Shown here: in pieces, positions 1 through 5,817 of the stretch
Layout: every line of letters begins with the position of its first letter
Numbering within the stretch: position 1 is the stretch's first letter
Assembly (NCBI GenBank): GCA_017628675.1
Contig: JAGBYS010000262.1
Span: forward strand, 1-19,882
Direction of reading: 5' to 3'
DNA: 19,882 nucleotides
Source: Tidjanibacter sp.
GTDB lineage: Bacteria; Bacteroidota; Bacteroidia; Bacteroidales; Rikenellaceae
Made by a program: the position numbers and the translations under genes
The notes under the pieces: generated by a model
What the model saw: only the letters and a program-made list of their open reading frames with translations
Databases searched by the model: none
Told to the model about the DNA's origin: nothing

Positions 1-100
1 AATTAAGATTCTAATGTTGCGCAGCAACACTGCACATTTGCAGAGCGCAGACAAGTCTGCCGAGCCGCCACAGGAGCAACGAGCACGGCGAAGGGTAAAC
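1..100. other. Non-coding stretch with small inverted repeats
   Basis: No gene is supported here. Three short symmetric elements follow one another: GTTGC-GCA-GCAAC at 16-28, two TGCA words at 31-34 and 39-42, and GCAGAC-AA-GTCTGC at 47-60. None is followed by a T-run, so they are not convincing terminators. The stretch lies past the tRNA-Leu terminator on the minus strand. It may be the edge of an intergenic repeat or the tail of whatever lies left of the window. Confidence 0.3.
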
Positions 101-102
101 GA

Positions 103-132
103 AAAAGAGGAAGACTTTCATCTTCCTCTTTT
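103..132 (-). terminator. Rho-independent terminator of tRNA-Leu
   Basis: A perfect 12-bp stem (103-114 with 121-132) closes a 6-nt loop. Read on the minus strand, the second arm runs into CTCTTTTTCG. The hairpin starts 2 bp beyond the tRNA 3' end, as expected for the terminator of a short tRNA transcript. Confidence 0.8.
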
Positions 133-134
133 CG

Positions 135-216
135 TACCCAGAGCCGGGGTCGAACCGGCACAGGTTTCCCTATTGGTGTTTGAGACCAACGCGTCTACCG
201 ATTCCGCCATCTGGGC
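135..216 (-). tRNA. tRNA-Leu (anticodon CAA)
   Basis: Read on the minus strand, an 82-nt cloverleaf can be folded. The acceptor arm is GCCCAGA with TCTGGGT plus discriminator A, with a G-U pair at the first position. The D-arm region is followed by anticodon stem TTGGT/ACCAA around loop CTCAAAC, giving anticodon CAA, which reads UUG. A variable arm (AGG-GAAA-CCT) marks a class II tRNA, and the T arm is GCCGG-TTCGACC-CCGGC. The long variable arm and the CAA anticodon both fit leucine. CCA is not encoded, because the sequence after the discriminator is CGAAAA. The promoter lies at 240-269 and the terminator at 103-132, so the gene is probably transcribed alone. Confidence 0.95.
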
Positions 217-239
217 CTCTTTTGCTCCTTTTGAGCGCA

Positions 240-269
240 CAAAGATACATATAAAATGCAAAATGCAAA
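240..269 (-). promoter_or_regulatory. Putative promoter of tRNA-Leu
   Basis: On the minus strand TATCTTTG (240-247) matches the Bacteroidales -7 box TAnnTTTG. A TTTG at 266-269 lies 18 bp upstream, close to the usual 19-21 bp spacing of the -33 box. Further TTTG words at 7-bp steps (259-262 and 273-276) come from the overlapping repeat array. The predicted transcript start is about 15-20 nt before the tRNA. Confidence 0.6.
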
Positions 270-287
270 ATTCAAAATTCAAAATTT
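253..287. repeat. Tandem 7-bp repeat array (AAAATGC/AAAATTC)
   Basis: Five consecutive heptads read AAAATGC, AAAATGC, AAAATTC, AAAATTC, AAAATTT. The array overlaps the -33 region of the tRNA-Leu promoter. Its copies carry TTTG on the minus strand at 7-bp steps. Similar words reappear at the right end of the window. Confidence 0.75.
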
Positions 288-353
288 TGGATTTTGGGGA
301 TGAAAATGTCACATTTTGTGCCATTTACGGCTGTAGCGAGCGCCCCTTGCGGG

Positions 354-1322
354 CTATTGATACTCCTCGGGGTTGGGCTCCTCGAAGTGGAGGCTCTTGG
401 CTGTGATATTGAGGCTGTAGGTGTAGTGGCGGCCGGGCTCCCAGATGAAGCGCACATCGTCGGTCACGAAGCGTTGTTCGGGGGCAATCATACCGCCCTG
501 CATAACATCCGCAACCACAACCACTCGTGTGAGGCCCATCTGTGGGATGAGATAGCGTGTGCTGCCGCTGATGACCTCGCCATTGTTCTGGGGCAGTACC
601 CACCCCTCGGCGTCGTTGGTGTAGAGGGCAACGGTCTGCTTCTCCTCGGCGGGGTACCACACGGGGTCGGGATGGGAGAAGAAGTCGCCACGGGTGGCAA
701 TCTGCTCGAGATAGACGCCTCGGATGGCGATGGAGCCGGGGATGGTGAGGGTTGTCGACACCTTCACATCTACCGCTGCAAGTGCGTGATAGAAGGGCAA
801 ATAGACGCCCAGACGGTTATTTTCGCAGTGGAGGTCGGCCAGGAAGTCGGTGTACATCAGGTCGATGTTGTGTTTCGCCTCGGAGTCGTAGCCCTCGACG
901 ATGAGTCCTCGCTTTTTGTCGAAGCTGACTGCCTGCTCACGGGGCGCATAGGCGAGGATTGTGAGCGAGGCGGAGTATTTCCAATCGACCCTGGTGGGCG
1001 GATACCAGAGTCCGTCCTCGGCGTTGTGTGTGAAGGTTGTGACGGGGAGGAACTTCTCGGCGTCGGGCGAGAATATCTCCCACTGCTTGTCACGAGGCAG
1101 CGAGTAGGCCCAGAGTCCGATGTTGGTCTCTGCGGGGAAGAGCTGATCGAATCCCGAGGTCATCTGGTTTGCGACATCTGCGCCTCGGAGCCCAGGGCTC
1201 ATCACGGGACGACAGCGGAGCTCCACGGGCTCATCGGTTGTCACATCGTGGCCGAGGACACACCCCCCGAGGAGTGCGGCCACTGCGCACAATACCACCC
1301 ATATAAATGCTCTTCTTCTCAC
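354..1322 (-). CDS. Fimbrillin-family lipoprotein, candidate pilus tip subunit
   Basis: A 322-residue exported lipoprotein, start codon GTG; no in-frame ATG precedes the signal peptide. The signal peptide has an RRR n-region, a hydrophobic core and lipobox LGGC with C21. Fimbrillin (Mfa-like) landmarks follow in order: DLMY at 154-157, FYHAL at 177-181, IPQ at 259-261, and a terminal W-EPGRHYTYSL strand at 294-304. Unlike its three paralogues upstream it ends soon after this strand (FEEPNPEEYQ) and has no F-x-P...W tail. R46 sits 25 residues after the cysteine, where type V pilins are typically cut. It is the last gene of the fimbrial operon, behind a terminator-like hairpin at 1367-1403. Fimbrillin membership is well supported. 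The tip role is inference from the missing tail and the gene position. Confidence 0.82.
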   Translation of the reverse strand: MRRRAFIWVVLCAVAALLGGCVLGHDVTTDEPVELRCRPVMSPGLRGADVANQMTSGFDQLFPAETNIGLWAYSLPRDKQWEIFSPDAEKFLPVTTFTHNAEDGLWYPPTRVDWKYSASLTILAYAPREQAVSFDKKRGLIVEGYDSEAKHNIDLMYTDFLADLHCENNRLGVYLPFYHALAAVDVKVSTTLTIPGSIAIRGVYLEQIATRGDFFSHPDPVWYPAEEKQTVALYTNDAEGWVLPQNNGEVISGSTRYLIPQMGLTRVVVVADVMQGGMIAPEQRFVTDDVRFIWEPGRHYTYSLNITAKSLHFEEPNPEEYQ

Positions 1323-1366
1323 AGTTCTATACCTATTTATATATTTATAGAGACTCTCTCGCCCCG

Positions 1367-1403
1367 AAAAAAATTGTGCTCTGGGGAGGTATCACCCTCC
1401 CCA
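1367..1403 (-). terminator. Terminator-like hairpin before the last fimbrial gene
   Basis: An 8-bp stem (1382-1389 with 1396-1403, GGGGAGG/CCTCCCC plus an A-T pair) has a 6-nt loop. On the minus strand it is followed after 8 nt by seven Ts (1367-1373). The offset T-run suggests partial rather than complete termination. It lies between the third shaft-type fimbrillin gene and the last gene, so it may lower expression of the last gene. A TAGCTTTG word (1402-1409) resembling a -7 box abuts the hairpin. Confidence 0.55.
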
Positions 1404-1465
1404 AAGCTAAAGTCGTATGAAAATTTTGTCGTCTTATGTGCGTAGTATTCTACGCCAAGGCAAAA

Positions 1466-2533
1466 TTAGATTGCGGGTGCGCCGCCAACAACCTCTTCCC
1501 AAGGACTAACGGTGGGAACGAAGGTAATCTCTTTCAGCAGCTCGTCGTCGCCACCTACACCACCACCGATAAGGTCGAAGTTGATGGTGTAAACATACTT
1601 CTTACCAGCCTGCCAAGCAGCGGTGAGGTCTTTAACCTTGATGGTAGCGGTAACGCCGGTCTCAGCAGCGATTACGTGGTCAGCCGACTCTTTGAGGTCG
1701 TAGGTAACAACGAACTCGGTAGCGTCCTGCATAGTCTCGGGAACTACGATAACTGCACCACCGTCAACGGTAGCGGTAGTTACATCAGCAGCGGCAGCGG
1801 TAGGAACGGCAATAGCGTCGTTGTAAACAACAACATCTGCGCGGCTTGCACCGTCAGCGGTCCAAGTTGCAGCGGTGTAGTTACCAGCGTAAGCAGCCTG
1901 TTTAACCTCGATAGATTTGATGGTGATAAGGTTCTGGTAACGAGCCTCGGGAGTAACATCGATAGCTTTGAAAACTACCATACTGGTGATGTGTTTGAAA
2001 ACGATACCTACACCAGTTGCTGCGTTATCCGAGTTCTTGCCCAAAACGGGGGTAGTAACCATCCAGTCGGTCTGGTCGTTGAGGGTGGTACCAAGCTGAG
2101 CGGCGGTCAGAGCTACACAGTTGTTGGTGGTATCCCACGAAGCAACGCTTGCATTGAAAGGATAGTAAGCATAGAAGTCGAGGAGGTCGTTGGTGTCGGT
2201 AGGCCAATACTGAGCTACATCGTAAGCCCACTGGCTGCCATCGTGTTTAACCTCAAGACCGTCTACATAGATTGCGTCGTCGGTGGTGTAGTCTGCGTCA
2301 ACAGCGTGCTCGTCGTTAACGCTCTCGTAAAGACCCTGATAGAGTGCATAAGCACCGAAAGCGCAAGTTGTGGGCAGAGCCTCCTCTGCGGTCGAACCGG
2401 GCAGGATGAGTGCCTTGCTCGAGAGGGTGAAGTCCTTGAACGCGATCTCACCTGCGGGGGTGACAACCTCATTCTCTACGCAGCTGGTAAGAGCTACTGC
2501 TACCACGGCTGCAATTGCGAAAAGTTTTTTCAT
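1466..2533 (-). CDS. Fimbrillin-family lipoprotein, candidate shaft pilin
   Basis: A 355-residue lipoprotein with a short signal peptide (MKKL..., lipobox LTSC, C18). Fimbrillin landmarks are YWP at 109-111 followed by an aromatic FYAYYP strand, FKH at 179-181, a VVPE strand near 263-266, and WQAGKKYVYTI from 307. The protein ends with EITFVPTVSPWEE and a short variable tail, a motif shared with both neighbouring pilins and the DUF5119 protein. K40 lies 22 residues after the cysteine, a possible trypsin-like cut site. The middle of the protein is rich in A, T, V and D, as in many surface pilins. It is the fifth gene of the operon and has an A/C-rich leader. The family is Mfa1/FimA-like. The shaft role is inferred from the C-terminal tail. 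Confidence 0.87.
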   Translation of the reverse strand: MKKLFAIAAVVAVALTSCVENEVVTPAGEIAFKDFTLSSKALILPGSTAEEALPTTCAFGAYALYQGLYESVNDEHAVDADYTTDDAIYVDGLEVKHDGSQWAYDVAQYWPTDTNDLLDFYAYYPFNASVASWDTTNNCVALTAAQLGTTLNDQTDWMVTTPVLGKNSDNAATGVGIVFKHITSMVVFKAIDVTPEARYQNLITIKSIEVKQAAYAGNYTAATWTADGASRADVVVYNDAIAVPTAAAADVTTATVDGGAVIVVPETMQDATEFVVTYDLKESADHVIAAETGVTATIKVKDLTAAWQAGKKYVYTINFDLIGGGVGGDDELLKEITFVPTVSPWEEVVGGAPAI

Positions 2534-2600
2534 AGTGTTTTGTGTGTTAATTAGTTTGTTGTTTGTTTATGTTGTTTTGTTTGTTTTCGTCTGGGGTCGA
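2534..2600 (-). promoter_or_regulatory. A/C-rich translation leader
   Basis: The spacer before the start at 2533 is almost devoid of G on the minus strand between about 2585 and 2534 and carries repeated AACAAAC/AACAACA words. There is no Shine-Dalgarno sequence. Unstructured A-rich leaders favour translation in Bacteroidota, so this probably supports strong expression of the pilin. No -7 box is present, so the gene is presumably read from upstream. Confidence 0.4.
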
Positions 2601-3602
2601 TTAGCCAATCGAGATGTCAGCACCGGTGCCGGCAGTCCAATCTGCAGGAATCGAAGGAGTGAAGATAATCTCGTCACCAAGGCCAATCTGGAGGTTATAG
2701 ACATACTTGAGGCCCTTATCCCACGAAGGAGTTGCAATCTTAACCGAAGCATTCGCCACCACATCCTGTGCATCACCGTGGTAGGTGATGGTGTAGCTAA
2801 CGAGCACCTCGTAATTGAGGCAAGCCTGGGGAATGACGATTGCAGCATTGCCCACATTCACGGCGGTAGTGCTGCTTACCGACACACTCTGAGGATCGGT
2901 GAGGAAGGTGTAGTCTGCCTCGGTGGTGTGGTTGCTCCACGCACCGGATGCTACGGTCGCATCGGTCTGAGCGTAGTTTGCCTTGGTATCCACAGCCTTC
3001 AGCACAAGACCATCGAGGGTGATGCTCTTAACGCTCTCCGAGAGGTCCTCCTTGGGAGCCACAGTGAAGACAATCTGCGAGAGGATGTGTTTGAACGCAG
3101 CCTCAACCTTGCCACCATCCTTGGTCTGATCCTTCAGGACATCCATAGTCATAAGGTCTACCTGCTCGTCGAGGTCGTTGGTGGCGGTGAAGCCATCAAT
3201 CTTGATACCCTTGGTGGCGGTTGCGCTCAGCGTACCTGTGCCAAACTCATAGGGCGAGTAGCATACGAACGAGAGCTGACCGGTCTTGGGCCAGTGGTAG
3301 GAGCGATCCTTATTTTTCCAATCACTACCCACGAGCGAGATGTCCACATTGTTCATATAGGTTGCGGGGGTGTAGCTATCGCTCCAAGCGGCAGTCGAGT
3401 GGAAAGCATAAGCACCAAAGTGCTCTGCGTTGTTGTAAGCAGCACCCGTCATAGGGCCATACTGGGGAGCACGGCCGGCCTGCGACTTGTAGGCCACAGC
3501 CTGGAAGGTGAGCTCCTCCTGAGCGTCGGGCACCTCTACACTATTCACACAGCTGGTGAGCACAGCGGCTACCATTACTGCAAATGTAAATAATTTTTTC
3601 AT
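2601..3602 (-). CDS. Fimbrillin-family lipoprotein, candidate shaft pilin
   Basis: A 333-residue lipoprotein with signal peptide MKKLFTFAV... and lipobox LTSC (C18). It has the fimbrillin order: HWP at 103-105 followed by an LSFVCYSPY strand, DLMTMDV near 149-155, FKH at 170-172, IPQ at 257-259, and WDKGLKYVYNL from 294. The C-terminus is EIIFTPSIPADW followed by a short tail, the same F-x-P...W pattern as its neighbours. An Arg-Ala pair at 44-45, 26 residues after the cysteine, is a likely arginine-specific maturation site. It lies 67 bp upstream of the next pilin gene and 45 bp downstream of the previous one, all on one strand. Assignment to the Mfa/FimA-like family is firm. The adhesive ligand cannot be read from the sequence. 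Confidence 0.87.
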   Translation of the reverse strand: MKKLFTFAVMVAAVLTSCVNSVEVPDAQEELTFQAVAYKSQAGRAPQYGPMTGAAYNNAEHFGAYAFHSTAAWSDSYTPATYMNNVDISLVGSDWKNKDRSYHWPKTGQLSFVCYSPYEFGTGTLSATATKGIKIDGFTATNDLDEQVDLMTMDVLKDQTKDGGKVEAAFKHILSQIVFTVAPKEDLSESVKSITLDGLVLKAVDTKANYAQTDATVASGAWSNHTTEADYTFLTDPQSVSVSSTTAVNVGNAAIVIPQACLNYEVLVSYTITYHGDAQDVVANASVKIATPSWDKGLKYVYNLQIGLGDEIIFTPSIPADWTAGTGADISIG

Positions 3603-3647
3603 AGCGAGGTTAAATTTTTATCGTTTAGTTATCTAATTATTGCGATT

Positions 3648-4604
3648 TTAGTCTGCAACGGTGTAATCTTTGTTCTCGGATACCCAATCAGTGGTCACGG
3701 GAGCGAAGAGGATCTCCTCACCTGCGGTGAAGTTGAAGGTCACATTGTAGTAGTGCTTGGTGTTCACCTTCCACTCGGTTGCATCGAGAGTAGCAGTTGC
3801 GGTGTAGGTGTAGCCTGCGTTGTTGTCCTTAACGGTGTAGTTGATGGTGATCACCTTTGCGCCACCAGTAACACCAGTAACATTCAGAGCCTGAGGAATA
3901 ACATTGAAGACATAGAGGTCGGTGGTGTTGAGCTCCTTATTGGCGATAACCTTGTCGTTGTCAGCCTTGATGGTGGTAGGGGTTGTATTCCAGTTGCTCC
4001 ATCCACTCCACTGGTAGTCGGCCTCGGCCGAAACATTCGAGATGGCAACATCGTTGATAGTGAGATCGAAACCAGCATCAACACTTGCATTAGCAGCGCG
4101 GAAGATTACCTGCGCACCTGCGTGCTTGAAGACCATAGGTACGGAGTTGGCAGTTTTGAGCTTCGACTGTGCGGGGTCTGCGAGCATAAGCACAGCGGCC
4201 TCTGCGGCGCTCACGCCGGCAACCTTAACGCCATTCACATTGTCGAAAGTAACACCGCCCTGGCTTTTGGGATAGTAGCCCCAGAAGGAAACAGCACCGG
4301 CCTTGGGCCAATAGTACTTGGTGGTCTCGTTTACCTTCCAAACATCATTTTCATCCACGGTCTGCTTGGTAATCTCCGTGGGAGCATTGCCCCAGAAGTT
4401 GATGTAGTCGCTAACATCACCAATGTTGGAGAACTGTGCATAGACCATAAACTCGGTGCCCTCGAAAGTAGCACGAGTGCTCTCGCCCAGGTTGAAGCCT
4501 TTGAACGATACCTCCTTGGGAGCGGCGTCGTCCACCATCTCGTTGTTCACGCAAGCGGTCAGCGCCAAGGCTGCACCCATTGCAATAATCATTAACTTTT
4601 TCAT
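3648..4604 (-). CDS. Fimbrillin-family lipoprotein, candidate shaft pilin
   Basis: A 318-residue lipoprotein with signal peptide MKKLMIIAMG... and lipobox LTAC (C18). Landmarks are YWP at 98-100 followed by VSFWGYYPKS, FKH at 159-161, IPQ at 236-238 and a terminal KHYYNVTFNF strand. It closes with EILFAPVTTDW and a short tail, the pattern seen in both pilins downstream. The N-terminal STRATFEG segment puts an Arg-Ala pair at 44-45, exactly where the next pilin has its Arg-Ala pair. It follows the DUF5119 gene by 52 bp and is the first of the three shaft-type genes. The family call is firm. Which of the three is the major subunit is unknown. Confidence 0.87.
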   Translation of the reverse strand: MKKLMIIAMGAALALTACVNNEMVDDAAPKEVSFKGFNLGESTRATFEGTEFMVYAQFSNIGDVSDYINFWGNAPTEITKQTVDENDVWKVNETTKYYWPKAGAVSFWGYYPKSQGGVTFDNVNGVKVAGVSAAEAAVLMLADPAQSKLKTANSVPMVFKHAGAQVIFRAANASVDAGFDLTINDVAISNVSAEADYQWSGWSNWNTTPTTIKADNDKVIANKELNTTDLYVFNVIPQALNVTGVTGGAKVITINYTVKDNNAGYTYTATATLDATEWKVNTKHYYNVTFNFTAGEEILFAPVTTDWVSENKDYTVAD

Positions 4605-4656
4605 ACGCTTTTTTTGTTTAGTTGTTTGTTGTTATTTTGTTGTTATTTATTTCTCG

Positions 4657-5655
4657 CTAAATCGCAATGTCGTAGTTCTCCTCTTCCCACTCGCCTACCG
4701 TGGGCTGGAAGCCACCACCACTGCTCGGCGGCGTCGGCGGGATGGGCACATCGATAGGTGGCTCCTCAATGTATATGTACTTGTCGGGGTTGTTGTTGAA
4801 CTCATCGGTGATGTCCTTCTGCCAGGTGACGGTCTCGCCGTTGGTGTTGGTCACAACAATGGTGAGCCACAGGTGCGACACCTCCTCGGGCAACTTACCG
4901 AAGGTGTTGAAGGTCGCCTGCAGCACATCCACATCGCCCTCCTTCTCGTTCACACCCGAGAACATATCGAAGTAGAGGATGACGCTCTCCTTGCTCACGC
5001 CGCCCTCAAAACCGAAGGTATTACTCTTGGCCTGGCCCGACAGCAGCGCCTGTGCGCTCGCCAGGTGGCCCTTATTGTTCAGCTTCACACCCAGGTAGTA
5101 GGTCTCCACAATGCTCGACGCATCCGCATAGAGCGTCTGGGTGCCCGTGCGGCGCACAATCTCCACATCCTCCCTAGCCACAAGCAGGTGGTCGGGCTCA
5201 TAGACAATCAGAGCCTCGGGGTCGGGAGCAATGAACGATGGTTTCGTGGCAGCCGCCTTGAGCTTGGTGAGCAGGTTGGCACGGGTGCTCGTGGGAATCT
5301 CACTCGTGTAGGCCTCAATCTCGCCCACATTCCTATCGCCACGAATGATGGTCGACTCCGTGTCGAAGTTATAGACCAGCATCTTATACTTGCCGGGCAG
5401 AGCGTTGATGTAACCACCCTCGGGCAGCACATAGTCGTCCGACACGAACTCCAGGGTCTCGGCATCGTAGAAGAGCACCCTCATAAGCTCGGGCTTACGC
5501 AACTGACCACCCTCAATATTCTGTACGCTCAGGTCGAGCTTGAGGTCGAGATAGAGGCTGTCGTCCATCTCCTCCAGAGGACGACGATGGCAACCCGCCG
5601 ACAGCATAACCATCAGCAGAGCAACCATACTCCATATTTTCCTTCTCAACCTCAT
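4657..5655 (-). CDS. DUF5119-type fimbrial lipoprotein, candidate pilus base
   Basis: A 332-residue lipoprotein from the ATG at 5655. An upstream in-frame TTG would add 18 lysine/arginine-rich residues before the signal peptide and is unlikely. The signal peptide is MRLRRKIWS plus a hydrophobic core, with the lipid cysteine C22 in SAGC. The mature protein starts CHRRPLEE and continues with a strand-rich domain including LMRVLFYD and a GKYKMLVYNFDTE segment, which I recognise as the DUF5119 pattern. A Pro-rich linker (about 299-315) leads to the tail FQPTVGEWEE, which closely resembles the ends of the shaft pilins. No Arg-Ala site is seen at the position used by the pilins. This fits a lipidated base subunit that stays in the outer membrane. 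Role by inference. Confidence 0.78.
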   Translation of the reverse strand: MRLRRKIWSMVALLMVMLSAGCHRRPLEEMDDSLYLDLKLDLSVQNIEGGQLRKPELMRVLFYDAETLEFVSDDYVLPEGGYINALPGKYKMLVYNFDTESTIIRGDRNVGEIEAYTSEIPTSTRANLLTKLKAAATKPSFIAPDPEALIVYEPDHLLVAREDVEIVRRTGTQTLYADASSIVETYYLGVKLNNKGHLASAQALLSGQAKSNTFGFEGGVSKESVILYFDMFSGVNEKEGDVDVLQATFNTFGKLPEEVSHLWLTIVVTNTNGETVTWQKDITDEFNNNPDKYIYIEEPPIDVPIPPTPPSSGGGFQPTVGEWEEENYDIAI

Positions 5656-5684
5656 TTTTTGTTTTTTCGTTCTTGTTCTTTGTC

Positions 5685-5738
5685 GCTTTTTTATAAAAAA
5701 GCTCCGCAAAAAATTTTTAGTGAGATACTTCGTATCTC
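5685..5738 (-). other. Two inverted repeats between fimbrial genes 1 and 2
   Basis: Within the 150-bp spacer, GAGATAC-TTC-GTATCTC forms a 7-bp hairpin at 5722-5738. On the minus strand it is followed about 9 nt later by a run of six Ts. Next comes an 18-bp perfect palindrome, GCTTTTTTATAAAAAAGC (5685-5702). They could attenuate or process the transcript just before the DUF5119 gene. The T-run is too far from the stem for a textbook terminator. Confidence 0.4.
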
Positions 5739-5782
5739 TGTAACCTTATGCTTATACTCTTCCTGTCGTTTTATTTCGGAAT

Positions 5783-5817
5783 TTTCAACTTTCAACTTTC
5801 AACTCTCACCTTTCAAC
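5783..5817. repeat. Tandem 7-bp repeat array (TTTCAAC)
   Basis: Five heptads read TTTCAAC, TTTCAAC, TTTCAAC, TCTCACC, TTTCAAC. The last heptad and part of the fourth lie inside the 3' end of the DUF3575 gene (codons for V-E-R-stop). The rest is in the spacer. The unit differs from the array at 253-287 but the period is the same. Confidence 0.75.

Noticed and set aside
135..216. tRNA-Leu as an integration site for a mobile element
   Set aside because: No integrase, no repeated 3' tRNA fragment and no other mobility gene is visible in the window.
303..317. AAAATG-TCA-CATTTT as terminator of the fimbrial operon
   Set aside because: The stem is six A-T-rich pairs with little stability and no clear T-run. 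No convincing terminator was found between 290 and 353.
1436..2554. A 372-codon plus-strand frame antisense to a fimbrillin gene
   Set aside because: It mirrors a real lipoprotein gene with signal peptide and family motifs; the antisense product is a Gly/Ser/Val-rich shadow.
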